Assembly: GCF_965223525.1 (NCBI RefSeq)
Contig: NZ_CBDCWX010000004.1
Location: forward strand, 372,001-436,000
From: Leptofilum sp965223525
GTDB taxonomy: Bacteria > Chloroflexota > Anaerolineae > Promineifilales > Promineifilaceae
Direction of reading: 5' to 3'
DNA length: 64,000 bases
The notes under the pieces were generated by a model, which was not told the origin of the DNA, searched no databases, and saw only the letters and a list, made by a program, of their open reading frames with translations. Shown in pieces: positions 36,346 through 45,232 of the stretch. The position numbers and the translations under genes were made by a program. Numbering within the stretch: position 1 is the first letter of the stretch; every line of letters begins with the position of its first letter.

Positions 36346-37818
36346 CAGAAGCTGTGCCATCAATAAGGTGAATAGGCCTAGAATAGGTTGGTAAAATATG
36401 ATGGCAACTATACTCGCCAGAATCAGAACTGCCCAGCCAATGAACTGGAGGCGCAGTTGAGAAAAGGGTTGTCCTGGCAACTGTGTGCGCCATCTTTTAA
36501 TATACCGCAATGCGAAGCTTATACTGGCTAAACCAGCAAGTAAGTATAGAAATAGAATAAGATAGACAACAATTGGGAGACTGCTGTTTGCGGGAACGAA
36601 GCCTTCAGGGATGGGTTGCCGGGTTAGGTTAAAGAGCAGAATGGATTCACCTATGTATGGTGCGTCTGACAAATTTGACAGCGTGCGAGCGCCAAGTAAG
36701 GTTCCGTTGGGAAGGGGCCATGAAGCGACAAGTCCCTCAGCACTCAATGGGTAAGCTTGGTCGAAACGGCCGTTTACCCGCGCTGCACCAATCCCAAAAG
36801 CAGTTGCTACCGTGCCATACCCCCCAACAACCGGGCCGGCATCAACATCAATGAGCCAATCGCTGAAATTGCTTTGTTTAGAAAATTCTCGTACACCCGT
36901 AATAAAAAGCCCCTCTTGCCAAAAATGATTTTCATACCGCTCAAACCAGCTTTGAGCAGTATCTGGCCACAGTTCTGGTGCCCAAATAAGCATGTAAGAA
37001 ATACCAACACCACGCGCTGGCCCAATTCCTTCGCCAGTTTTAGAGTTGGCGATGTAGGCTGGCAACTGTGTTTGAGCATCGAGTCTTGTGCCCTCAAAAG
37101 CGTGTATGGCGCGAGCTGTAAATTGAGTGTGGTCAGTGCCTAAAACCTCATCGGCGCGTTGGATGGCTGCAATGGCTGGCAATATATCAATGGGATAGCA
37201 TTGACCTGGATAATCGTCTAGCAAGCCGTAGGGTGAAGCGTCTAGCTCTGCTGAGAGTGATTCAATCTGGTCAACCAGGAGCGTTTCATATCTGTCATCC
37301 CCGAGCAATTTTTGGTAGCTGGTCAATCCACTAATTAGCAGCATTCGGTAAAAAAGATTCTCCTGATGAAGATAATCATCCCCCCAATGGATCCTTACCC
37401 AGTTTGCATGATTGGGGTCACTAATGATTGCCGCAGCAGATTCAATCGCTTCTCTAGCATATTCTTTCGGCATTGTTGGGTTTAGCAATGGATTTTCTTC
37501 CCACGCATCCTGTAATGCTTCAGTTGTCCACAAATAAAATACAGCACTGAATATTGGCCACTCTGTCCCGGAAATATTGTTCAAGCTTAGTTCTGTGGCC
37601 CGGTCAGAATTTACGCGCTCGCGTGCCCAGGGCGCGAATTTGTCTGAGAGTTGATGATGCCATTGATATAAGAAACGAGGCATTTCTCCATTTTTTAAAC
37701 CGGGATCACTTAAGATGCTCACCAATATCCCAAAGGGAATAATAAAGAAATAGGTTGCGAGTACGAGCATTATTAGCGCATTGCCGTAGATGGGTACGAA
37801 CATTAATCTTCTCGACAT
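36301..37818 (-). CDS. Membrane protein with large helical domain, function unknown
   Basis: This 505-residue protein has an N-terminal membrane segment (about 12-35). A long soluble region (about 50-400) is rich in Trp, Tyr and helices, with repeated helical pairs that recall an alpha/alpha barrel ('HWGDDYLHQENLFYRMLLISGL', 'DYPGQCYPID'). Two C-terminal membrane segments follow (about 425-450 and 465-490). The pattern is faintly like linalool dehydratase/isomerase-type barrels, but I would not assign it. Its last residues are read from the binding-protein remnant in a shifted frame, so the gene was joined to that sequence by recombination. It has a copy of the iterated palindrome. Confidence 0.65.
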   Translation of the reverse strand: MSRRLMFVPIYGNALIMLVLATYFFIIPFGILVSILSDPGLKNGEMPRFLYQWHHQLSDKFAPWARERVNSDRATELSLNNISGTEWPIFSAVFYLWTTEALQDAWEENPLLNPTMPKEYAREAIESAAAIISDPNHANWVRIHWGDDYLHQENLFYRMLLISGLTSYQKLLGDDRYETLLVDQIESLSAELDASPYGLLDDYPGQCYPIDILPAIAAIQRADEVLGTDHTQFTARAIHAFEGTRLDAQTQLPAYIANSKTGEGIGPARGVGISYMLIWAPELWPDTAQSWFERYENHFWQEGLFITGVREFSKQSNFSDWLIDVDAGPVVGGYGTVATAFGIGAARVNGRFDQAYPLSAEGLVASWPLPNGTLLGARTLSNLSDAPYIGESILLFNLTRQPIPEGFVPANSSLPIVVYLILFLYLLAGLASISFALRYIKRWRTQLPGQPFSQLRLQFIGWAVLILASIVAIIFYQPILGLFTLLMAQLLPRGYRNRTFRPSSA

Positions 37819-37906
37819 GGTGGTTTAGCCTTCTCTTGATGGATTGGTTGGATTTACCAATTCTGTCAGTTTTGAAGAAGAAAACGCAAGCACTCATGTG
37901 TCATTT

Positions 37907-38680
37907 TTAAGATCCGAGCCATTCTGTTTCGATTTGGTCAAGCTGGCCAGAGCTTCGTACTGTGTTTAAGCTTTGGTTGAGCATAACGAGTAGCTGTTCG
38001 TCTTCACTACGCACAACAAAGGCAAAAGGTTCTACGGTAACGCTTTCAGGTAGCCGTTTGAGGCCGTCGTTGTCGCGCAAAAAGAGACGGCCGCTTATGG
38101 CGTCGGTAAGGGCGGCGTGGGCATTGTTTTGCTGTACGGCCGTTATCGCCTCATCTGCCGTAGAAAAAGTCAAAATTTCCAACCCTTCCACCCGCTTTGC
38201 CCACTCGGTCGCTTCCACATGCCCTAAACTGCCAAGTTCCACCGCCAGCTTGTGGCCGCTCAAATCGGCCATCGTTTCGATGGTGTCATTGCCCTTCGGG
38301 ACAATCAGGATTTCGCCTGCGTTAAAGTATGGTTCGCTGTAGCTAAAATCCCGCGTCCGCTCCGGGATGATGACCAGGGCCGAGATGAGGACATCTACTT
38401 GCTCGGTGGCCAGGGCATCGTACAGGCCGTCGTAGCCAAAGTAGACAAACTGCACCTCCACGCCCAAATTAGCCGCAATCGCTTTGGCTAAATCTACGTC
38501 CAGACCGTAGACGCCAGCGCTTGTAGCGCCGCCGTCATCCACCTCGAACGGCGGGTAGGTGGGGTCTAGCCCCACGCGCAGAACGCCCGCTGCCTGCACC
38601 TGTTCCCAGCTAGAATCGGCCGTTTGGCAACCCATTTGCAGAGAAATGAAGGTGAGGATGAGAACGGCCGTTAGCCACAA
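37907..38680 (-). CDS. Amino-acid-type ABC solute-binding lipoprotein
   Basis: This is a family 3 (SBP_bac_3) periplasmic-binding-type protein. It has a hydrophobic leader and lipobox-like LQMGC, then 'LRVGLDPTYPPFE', the typical first strand, followed by GLDVDLAKAIA, ERTRDFSYSEPY and a C-terminal 'ETEWLGS'. The start is uncertain. The TTG at 38680 follows AAAGGTGGG and gives a short signal. The frame continues to 38866, but that part runs through an inverted repeat (38737-38786) and overlaps the upstream gene. No permease or ATPase is adjacent. A tail duplicate lies at 36201-36345. Confidence 0.8.
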   Translation of the reverse strand: MWLTAVLILTFISLQMGCQTADSSWEQVQAAGVLRVGLDPTYPPFEVDDGGATSAGVYGLDVDLAKAIAANLGVEVQFVYFGYDGLYDALATEQVDVLISALVIIPERTRDFSYSEPYFNAGEILIVPKGNDTIETMADLSGHKLAVELGSLGHVEATEWAKRVEGLEILTFSTADEAITAVQQNNAHAALTDAISGRLFLRDNDGLKRLPESVTVEPFAFVVRSEDEQLLVMLNQSLNTVRSSGQLDQIETEWLGS

Positions 38681-38736
38681 CCCACCTTTAGCATAGCTAC
38701 CAAACGATCTGAATTCGATCTGAACTGTGGAATGGT

Positions 38737-38786
38737 TGCGTATTGCGTGTTGCGTATCGCGTAATGGTTTCTCTACGCAATACGCA
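38737..38786. repeat. TGCGTATTGCGT inverted repeat
   Basis: TGCGTATTGCGT (38737-38748) has a perfect complement at 38775-38786. The left arm continues with further GTGTTGCGTA units, so this is another short-period palindrome. Confidence 0.7.
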
Positions 38787-38801
38787 CTACACAATATTCG
38801 T

Positions 38802-39902
38802 TTAATTCCCTGTAAACCGCTGCAATTCTTCATAAATTGGCTTCTCAACAAACTCCGGGGTGACAAGGGTGTAATAATCCATGATGCTTTTGGTGGGGGC
38901 AGGAAAGCGAAAGGCCCAGATAGCGATCATTTCCACGTAAGGCCAATTCTTTTCGGCGTGGGTGAAGGCATCAAGTGTATTTTGGATGCGCTGGCCGGGG
39001 CGTACCGCTTGCGTCCAGCGGGGGTGGTCGTTCCAGCCAAATTCGGTGATGTAAATTTGGGTGTCGGCGTCGCCGTGGCGCAGCATCACCTCCCGCACCA
39101 GCTCCACGCGGCGGAAGTTGAGGATTTCTGCGCCAGGATTAGCCAGGGCAGGGAAGGTGAGGCCATAGGTGTGGACGGCCAGCCCGTCGAAGTAGTCGGC
39201 GGCTCCGGCGGCGTACATTTGGTCTAGGTAGATGAGATCGTTTAGCCCCCAGGGAGAGCCGACTGGTTCCAGCGTGGGAGCCAGCGCCCCGCCCAGCACC
39301 AGTACGTCTGGATTGGCCGCTTTGACAGCAGGATAGACCGTTTTGAGCAATTCCACGTAATCGGCGGCCGTTGCCTCCCGATACCCCCATTCATAGCTTA
39401 AGTTTGGCTCATTCCCCACAATGATGGCCGCCAGCTTGTCCTCGTAGCGGGCGGCAAAGCGGGCAGCGAACTCTGCAAAATCGTCGTAGGCGGTGGCGTC
39501 CAGGTAGTTGAGTGGCGTGTCTGGGGGGCGCGCCCAGCCGGGCGTGAGGCCGATGCGGGCGATGACTTTTAGCCCCTGCGCGTGGGCATGTTCCATCACC
39601 ATATCTGGATGATCCCAGGCAATGCCACCGTCTTCGGCATGGTAATAGGCCCAGGGGAAAAGCTCCACAATCCAGGGGGACCCCATTTGGCGCACCATTT
39701 CCAGGCTACGCTGGATTTTCCACTCTTCTACTTCGTCCGTGAGGCGGGTGTGGACGCCCACAATAGGATGTGTGGTTTGCACGGTTTGGGGCGGCCCCGG
39801 CACTATGAGTAACGGCGCGGGCTGAATGAGCCAGATGAGGGTGATGAGCAACAAAAGACGCAGGCCGCTACCAAATTGGAACTTGGGAAACGGCCGTGTC
39901 AC
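38802..39902 (-). CDS. Secreted clan GH-A glycosidase-like protein
   Basis: This 366-residue protein has an N-terminal signal segment (about 14-32). The TIM-barrel body has an acid/base-type Glu in VGNEPNLS (about residue 165) and a nucleophile-type Glu in YITEFGWN (about 290), the strand 4 and strand 7 positions of clan GH-A. Aromatic residues such as IVELFPWAYY and AIWAFRF fit a sugar cleft. It resembles GH39- or GH5-like proteins without a clear family. Its start overlaps the upstream gene by four bases, so the two are coupled. The substrate is unknown. Confidence 0.75.
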   Translation of the reverse strand: MTRPFPKFQFGSGLRLLLLITLIWLIQPAPLLIVPGPPQTVQTTHPIVGVHTRLTDEVEEWKIQRSLEMVRQMGSPWIVELFPWAYYHAEDGGIAWDHPDMVMEHAHAQGLKVIARIGLTPGWARPPDTPLNYLDATAYDDFAEFAARFAARYEDKLAAIIVGNEPNLSYEWGYREATAADYVELLKTVYPAVKAANPDVLVLGGALAPTLEPVGSPWGLNDLIYLDQMYAAGAADYFDGLAVHTYGLTFPALANPGAEILNFRRVELVREVMLRHGDADTQIYITEFGWNDHPRWTQAVRPGQRIQNTLDAFTHAEKNWPYVEMIAIWAFRFPAPTKSIMDYYTLVTPEFVEKPIYEELQRFTGN

Positions 39903-41080
39903 GTTTGGGCTTGCAGGGCGGTTTGGTAAAAGTCAGCCCACCATTCCAAATGTTGGAAGATGGCGTCCAAGCGTTCTGGTGCGGACACATCCGGCTCAGG
40001 TAGCGGTTCGGGCGGCACAAATTTGGCTGGGATCAGGCCGAGGCGGAAGAGGAGTTCATTTTCTAGCTGCACGTTGAGCATCCGGTTTTGGTAATCGTGG
40101 ATGAGCTTATGCAAGGTGTCGTCGCTGACGTTGGAGGCGGTCAGGACGCTGTGTGGCAGTTCATCAACCAGGATTTGGGAGGGGATGCGGGCGGCCTGGC
40201 GCAAGATTTGGTAGCCAGAGGGCGCGAGTTTATCTAGAAAATGGATGCCCCATTTGTGGCTATATTTGCTAAAGCGCAGATCGAGCGCTTTGTCATAGAG
40301 GGCCATCAGGCAAAATTGGGCAACAGTGGTGATGTGCAGCGAAGCATCTGGTTCTGGCAAATGATGTGACAAGGTTTGCCAGTTGATTTGGCGAATTTGT
40401 TGGGGTGTGAGTTGGTTAAAGACGAAGATGTTGCGCTTGTTTTCTGTGTAGATGGCTTGCAGGCCGGGAATGTTGGGGGAGGTTGCCCCAGATTGAGCCG
40501 CTTTTTGCCAAATTTTGGCGGCGGGGAGTTTGTTGATGACGGCCGTTACTGCCTGCTGCAGGGTGTTGAATTGGGTAGCGGCCGTTTGGCCATCGCCGGG
40601 TTTGTTTGTGATCTGCCGGAAAAGTCGGTTGAGTAGCAGCTCGCTTTCTGGTTCGCTGTTGGGCACGAGCGCAGCGGAAGCTTCCAGCAGTTGCTGGGCG
40701 AGATGGGCGTAAATTTCGTATGGATTGGCCGATGTACGGAATAAATCAAGTGAGATTGGCTCGCCTGCCAATTGTTGCCCGTGCTGGAGCAGGTTCAGTG
40801 CCAACTGTGGGTTGAGCTGCAGATGACGAAGGAGCGCTTGGCGATTGGTGATCATTGGGGCGCGCTTGAGCATCATTTTATGTTCTTGCCACAGCGGAAT
40901 GAAGCTATTCCGTATGGTTCGGATGTTCGTGTTTGGCTGGGTGATGAGCAGGAGGTTGGTATCGGAAACGGCCGTTGCCACTTGCTGCTTGGTTTGGCTG
41001 CCAAAAAGAAAAACTGCTTCTAGCTGGTGACCGAGGTCAGCTGCCAGCGTTTGGACAATGCGGTCGAGGGCCGGATTCAT
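39899..41080 (-). CDS. Nucleotidyltransferase-like protein, active site incomplete
   Basis: The N-terminal 100 residues look like a minimal nucleotidyltransferase fold: 'LEAVFLFGSQTKQQ', then 'SDTNLLLI'. The GS motif is present but the usual D-x-D pair reads DTN, so activity is doubtful. The rest (about 100-390) is helical with no recognised domain. The start is taken at the ATG at 41080, because a -10 box TATAAT lies seven bases upstream. The earlier ATG at 41089 lies inside that box. It overlaps the glycosidase-like gene by four bases. Confidence 0.65.
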   Translation of the reverse strand: MNPALDRIVQTLAADLGHQLEAVFLFGSQTKQQVATAVSDTNLLLITQPNTNIRTIRNSFIPLWQEHKMMLKRAPMITNRQALLRHLQLNPQLALNLLQHGQQLAGEPISLDLFRTSANPYEIYAHLAQQLLEASAALVPNSEPESELLLNRLFRQITNKPGDGQTAATQFNTLQQAVTAVINKLPAAKIWQKAAQSGATSPNIPGLQAIYTENKRNIFVFNQLTPQQIRQINWQTLSHHLPEPDASLHITTVAQFCLMALYDKALDLRFSKYSHKWGIHFLDKLAPSGYQILRQAARIPSQILVDELPHSVLTASNVSDDTLHKLIHDYQNRMLNVQLENELLFRLGLIPAKFVPPEPLPEPDVSAPERLDAIFQHLEWWADFYQTALQAQT

Positions 41081-41087
41081 GGAGAAC

Positions 41088-41093
41088 ATTATA
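41088..41093 (-). promoter_or_regulatory. TATAAT -10 box, probably leaderless start
   Basis: Read leftward, TATAAT is followed by seven bases and then ATG. No good -35 hexamer is seen at 17 bases. Confidence 0.55.
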
Positions 41094-41177
41094 CTTTGTC
41101 TTTAAGTGCCAGGCACGGGATTGGTGCTGTTTACGGGCGCAAGGCCGTCCACCCATGCCTACCCTTCTGCGTTTGGT

Positions 41178-41206
41178 TTAGCCAGCGGCGATTTGGCAGG
41201 TATAAT
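41178..41206 (+). promoter_or_regulatory. Promoter for the epimerase gene
   Basis: A perfect TATAAT lies at 41201-41206. The -35 at 17 bases (TTAGCC) is weak. It gives a leader of about 55 bases ending in an AGAGGAATT ribosome site. Confidence 0.5.
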
Positions 41207-41267
41207 GTGCAAAGTTGGTTCACGTTGGCTAACTGGATATGATTTTCCCAACAGCTAGAGGAATTGT

Positions 41268-42212
41268 ATGCGAATTTTTATAACGGGGGCGACCGGTTTT
41301 GCCGGTTCCCATCTTGTTGAAAATCTGGTGGCGGCTGGTCATGAGATTTTTTCACTGGTTCATGCAGAAACAAGCCACCAGCCGCTGCTGCAGCATGAAA
41401 ATGTGACGCAGATTCCAGGAAATTTGTTGGATCAGACGTCGCTGGAAACGGCCGTTGTCCAAGCCAAACCAGACCGTGTCTATCATCTGGCTGGGCAGGC
41501 ATACCCGGCGCGCTCTTGGCAGCAGCCGGGTTTGACGCTGGCGGTGAACAGCGTGGGGACGGCGAATTTGCTTCAGGCGGTGGTGGCCTACGGCCGTCCG
41601 CGTACGCTCATTGTTACCAGTGCAGAAATTTATGGCGAAATCAAACCAGAGATGCTGCCCATCACCGAGCAGACGCCGCCTGCGCCGCATCATCCGTATG
41701 GCCTCAGTAAATGGACGGCTGGTCAGCTAGTGTCGCTGTTTTGGGAACGATATGAACTGCCTGTGGTGGAAGCACGGCCGTTTAACCATATTGGACCGCA
41801 TCAATCGCTGGGCTTTGTGGTGCCAGATTTTGCCAGCCAGCTAGCCGGGATGCGCCTGGGGCAGCGGCCCAACCAGATGATGGTGGGTAATTTGGAAGCC
41901 CAGCGGGACTTTACCGATGTGCGGGATGTGGTGCGGGCATATGAACTATTAGCAGAGCAGGGCAAACCAGGCGAGGCGTACCTTATTTGCTCTGGCAGAC
42001 CCGTGAAAATTGAAGCAATTTTGCAAAAGCTGATCGCGTTAGCCGATATTGAGGTGGAAGTGGCGCAAGACCCGGCGCGAATGCGGCCGTCTGACACGCC
42101 TTGCTTGTATGGCAGCTATGGCAAATTGCAGGCACAAACAGGCTGGCAGCCGCAGATTGGTCTGGAGCAGTCGCTGGCAGACATTTTGGCGGATTGGGTA
42201 AGTCGTCTTTGA
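41268..42212 (+). CDS. NAD-dependent sugar-nucleotide epimerase/dehydratase family protein
   Basis: This is a 314-residue extended SDR. It has cofactor motif TGATGFAGSHL (about 6-16), catalytic Ser in VTSAEIYG and YGLSK with Tyr and Lys (about 145-149), then RPFNHIGPHQ. The last motif and the 'RDFTDVRDVVRAY' block are typical of GDP-mannose 4,6-dehydratase and GDP-6-deoxy-mannose reductase (RMD) relatives. RMD would complete GDP-D-rhamnose synthesis, but the partner dehydratase is not here. Promoter and ribosome site are clear, and the gene is followed by tlyA on the same strand with a CACAGAG repeat between. Confidence 0.82.
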   Translation: MRIFITGATGFAGSHLVENLVAAGHEIFSLVHAETSHQPLLQHENVTQIPGNLLDQTSLETAVVQAKPDRVYHLAGQAYPARSWQQPGLTLAVNSVGTANLLQAVVAYGRPRTLIVTSAEIYGEIKPEMLPITEQTPPAPHHPYGLSKWTAGQLVSLFWERYELPVVEARPFNHIGPHQSLGFVVPDFASQLAGMRLGQRPNQMMVGNLEAQRDFTDVRDVVRAYELLAEQGKPGEAYLICSGRPVKIEAILQKLIALADIEVEVAQDPARMRPSDTPCLYGSYGKLQAQTGWQPQIGLEQSLADILADWVSRL

Positions 42213-42258
42213 TTTTTTGCCACAGAGGCCACAGAGTTTTTTGAGGAATTGAGCAGTT

Positions 42259-43053
42259 TTGGCGAAGAATAAGGAACGCTTGGATAAGTTGCTGGTAGCG
42301 CGTGGGCTGGTGTCAACGCGGTCAAAGGCGCAGGGCGTTATTTTGGCTGGCGAGGTGTTGGTGGATGGCGAGAGGGTGGATAAACCGGGTACGGCCGTTT
42401 CCAACAAAGCTGCCATTGAACTTAAAGCGCAGCTACCATATGTAGGACGAGGCGGTTTCAAACTGGCGGGTGCATTGGAAGCGTTCAATTTGGACGTGGC
42501 AGGAGCCATTTGCGCCGATGTGGGAGCTTGCACCGGAGGCTTTACTGACGTGCTGTTGCAAAATGGGGCAGCACGAGTCTATGCCATTGATGTAGGGTAT
42601 GGCCAACTAGATTGGTCATTGCGTCAAGATGAGCGGGTAACCGTTTTGGAGCGTACAAATGCTCGCTACCTTGAAGATTTGGGTGAGCTTGTCAATGTTG
42701 TCGTAATTGACGTTTCTTTTATCTCGCTGCGCCTGATTTTGCCAGCGGTGAAGCAGTGGCTCACTGAACAAGCGAGCATTGTGGCACTCATCAAGCCGCA
42801 GTTCGAGGCCGGCCCCAAGCAGGTGGGGCGGGGCGGCATTGTGAAGGATACGGCCGTTCATCGCATGGTTCTACTCGATTTGTGGCATTGGTTTCGGGAA
42901 AATAGGTTTTCGGTGCACGGACTAACCCGCTCTCCTGTCACTGGTGCAGAGGGAAACGTGGAGTTCTTGGTTTGGTTACAAGTTGGGGGAGAGAATGGGT
43001 TGGCGCAAACGGCCGTTGACACGTTGCTCGTTCAGCCAGATTCAGAAAGTTAG
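42259..43053 (+). CDS. tlyA: TlyA-family rRNA 2'-O-methyltransferase
   Basis: This 264-residue protein has an N-terminal S4 RNA-binding domain ('RLDKLLVARGLVSTRSKAQ', about 6-65). An FtsJ-type methyltransferase follows with 'GRGGFKLAGAL', the AdoMet loop DVGACTGGFTD (about 88-98) and the KPQFE region near 175. TlyA methylates cytidine 2'-OH groups in 16S and 23S rRNA and is the basis of capreomycin sensitivity in mycobacteria. The start is TTG at 42259 with GAGG upstream. It ends in a four-base overlap with a convergent gene. Confidence 0.92.
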   Translation: MAKNKERLDKLLVARGLVSTRSKAQGVILAGEVLVDGERVDKPGTAVSNKAAIELKAQLPYVGRGGFKLAGALEAFNLDVAGAICADVGACTGGFTDVLLQNGAARVYAIDVGYGQLDWSLRQDERVTVLERTNARYLEDLGELVNVVVIDVSFISLRLILPAVKQWLTEQASIVALIKPQFEAGPKQVGRGGIVKDTAVHRMVLLDLWHWFRENRFSVHGLTRSPVTGAEGNVEFLVWLQVGGENGLAQTAVDTLLVQPDSES

Positions 43054-43853
43054 TGCAGCAGGGTCATATTGGGCATCAGGCCCAATTGGGTTGGCAAGGG
43101 CAAAAATACGCAAAACGTTGAGCCTAAGTCTGTTTGGCTTTCTACAGTAATTCCCCCTTGATAAAAGGCGACAATATCTAACACTGTGGAAAGGCCTAAG
43201 CCGCGCCCGGTTGGTTTGGTTGTGAAAAACGGGGAGAAAATTTTCTTAAGCTGCTGTTGGGTCATGCCACAGCCCGTGTCGGTGATTTGTAAATAAATAC
43301 AGGGGCCAGGGAAGGGGGAACGGCCGTTTGCAAAACTATAGCGCGTGTCATTTTCACAAACGGTTTCTAAACCAGTCCGCAACAAAATAATTCCTTTGCC
43401 GTTTTCAATAGATTCGGCCGCATTGATGATCAAATTCATGACAATTTGCTGAATATGGGCACGCTTGGCTTCAATAGGCGGCAAATTTCTGGCTAAATCA
43501 AGCTGCAAAGAAACACCTTTAAGCAATGTTGTGTTGAGTAAACTGATATTGTCATTGACCAACCGGTTCAAATCAATTAGCTCATTAGGCGCATTCTCTG
43601 AATTGGCGTAGGTGAGCAACTGGCGAGTGAGTTCCGCCGCAAACTCAGCCGCTTGCATCGCTTTTTCAATGTGCGATCTAGCAACATTATCCTGAGGCAA
43701 GGTAGCTAATGCTAAAGAAGTTTGGCCTACAATACTGGTTAGCAAGTTGCTAAAGTCGTGGGCAATGCCAGTAGCTAAAAAACCAATTGTTTCCAATTGT
43801 TGGGTTTGGGGAGGCGATGGGAGCGGATTAGAATGAGCTGAATTTGATGACAT
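43050..43853 (-). CDS. Soluble NtrB-like histidine kinase
   Basis: This 267-residue protein has no sensor domain. The H box is GIAHDFSNLLTSI (about 29-41), of the HisKA type found in NtrB/PAS-linked kinases. The ATPase domain has N box NLIINAAESI, G1 TDTGCGM, F box FSPFFTTKPTGRGLGLST. It probably takes signals through protein partners. It shares no operon with a response regulator. An AT-rich gene-free gap of 178 bases separates it from the TPR gene. Confidence 0.85.
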   Translation of the reverse strand: MSSNSAHSNPLPSPPQTQQLETIGFLATGIAHDFSNLLTSIVGQTSLALATLPQDNVARSHIEKAMQAAEFAAELTRQLLTYANSENAPNELIDLNRLVNDNISLLNTTLLKGVSLQLDLARNLPPIEAKRAHIQQIVMNLIINAAESIENGKGIILLRTGLETVCENDTRYSFANGRSPFPGPCIYLQITDTGCGMTQQQLKKIFSPFFTTKPTGRGLGLSTVLDIVAFYQGGITVESQTDLGSTFCVFLPLPTQLGLMPNMTLLH

Positions 43854-44032
43854 AACTAACTTTACATAAACTTATAAGCAGAAGTGATAAGTATATACTC
43901 TTCAATTTCGAAAACATAGTAGCACAATGACCAAGGCCATCCCTGAAATTGCCTGCAAAACACCTACAAAGCAGCTTTAAATAAAATTGAAATGTGTCAG
44001 ATATTGGGGTTTTTTGCCTTGCAAAGAGGGGT

Positions 44033-45232
44033 TTATTGGTTTTTTAGCAATCTTTTTTGCATATATTCCAATAAATCGTTGGCGTGGGGTGTATCTTTAA
44101 GAACCTGCAAACCAGCTATAGCTTCCTGCAAAGTCTGTTCAAATTCGGTTGGTTGCTGTCGCGCTTCGTATAAATCGGCAAGGTTGTCGAGTGAATTGGC
44201 CCAGTTAAATGTGTCCCCAAATCGCCGATATGCGGTAATTGCTTTGAGCAGCATTTCTTCGGCCGTTTCCCACTCTTCCATTTGCGTATAGACCATGCCT
44301 AAATTATTGTATATGCTTGCCAATTCCGTAGGCTCCTGAATTTGAGATAATAGCTGCAACGCTTCTTGCCAGGCCGCTTCAGCCATTTTGTAATTTCCCT
44401 GACCGAAAGCCTGAATGCCTAAATTATTTTTTAGCTGGCTTAAGTTATGCACGTCACCAGAAGCATTAAGAACGCTTATCAATTCTTCTGATAGCTGATG
44501 AATGCTGTTCCAACTACCTGTTTCAGCCCACACAGCAATCAATGTTATTGTTGCTTTTGTAAGGAATGATGAATGGCCAAATTCATTGTAAAGGTCATAA
44601 GCTTTTCTGGCTGCCGCTTGAGCCTTTTCCCAATTACGAATTCTCCGGTAAATGTTGGCAAGATTTAAGTTTGCATGGGCGATTGTCAATTTATCATCTT
44701 TTGCCAGAGTTAACACTTGTTGGCACAAAGCAATGCCTTCACCTGCCTCACCTTGAAGGTCTTTTAGCATCGCTAACATGGCTAACGTTCGGTAGTAATG
44801 AGGAGGGTTATTATTGCTTTTATAAATTTGACTCGCCGAATAATAGCTCGCCTCAGCATTTTTTAGGTTACCTTTGTGGTATAAAATATCTCCAATTTTT
44901 TCCAAGAAAAATGCCTCTTTATCCTGGTTTTTTACTGTTTGACTGATGTGTAACGATTGGCGCAAATAAACGAGCCACCTATCCCAATCAGCATATCCGA
45001 AAGTGATTGGATACAGTAAATAGCAAAGCCTGTAGGCAATGTCGAACGATTTTGGATTTTGTAGAGTTGTTTCCAATGCTCTCAAAAAATTATCATAATC
45101 TTCTTGAACTAACTTTGTTGGTTCATCACTCGTCTCTAACATCATTAGCCAGCGTTGGGCATTAGCGATTTTTTGTTGCTCAAGCACCCTGCGCCATTTT
45201 GCTTGATCAGAAATGCCAATAGTAGCGGTCAT
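44033..45232 (-). CDS. TPR-repeat protein, C-terminal part of split STAND regulator
   Basis: This 399-residue protein consists of tetratricopeptide repeats from about residue 110 to 390 (for example 'AYYSASQIYKSN', 'AEAAWQEALQLLSQI', 'AEEMLLKAITAYRRFGD'). A helical N-terminal part precedes them. The ATG overlaps the stop of the STAND NTPase by one base (TAATG), so the two are coupled. In many STAND proteins the TPR sensor follows the NTPase in one chain, and here it is a separate product. It is lower in GC than the flanking genes and has one partial copy of the iterated palindrome. Confidence 0.82.
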   Translation of the reverse strand: MTATIGISDQAKWRRVLEQQKIANAQRWLMMLETSDEPTKLVQEDYDNFLRALETTLQNPKSFDIAYRLCYLLYPITFGYADWDRWLVYLRQSLHISQTVKNQDKEAFFLEKIGDILYHKGNLKNAEASYYSASQIYKSNNNPPHYYRTLAMLAMLKDLQGEAGEGIALCQQVLTLAKDDKLTIAHANLNLANIYRRIRNWEKAQAAARKAYDLYNEFGHSSFLTKATITLIAVWAETGSWNSIHQLSEELISVLNASGDVHNLSQLKNNLGIQAFGQGNYKMAEAAWQEALQLLSQIQEPTELASIYNNLGMVYTQMEEWETAEEMLLKAITAYRRFGDTFNWANSLDNLADLYEARQQPTEFEQTLQEAIAGLQVLKDTPHANDLLEYMQKRLLKNQ

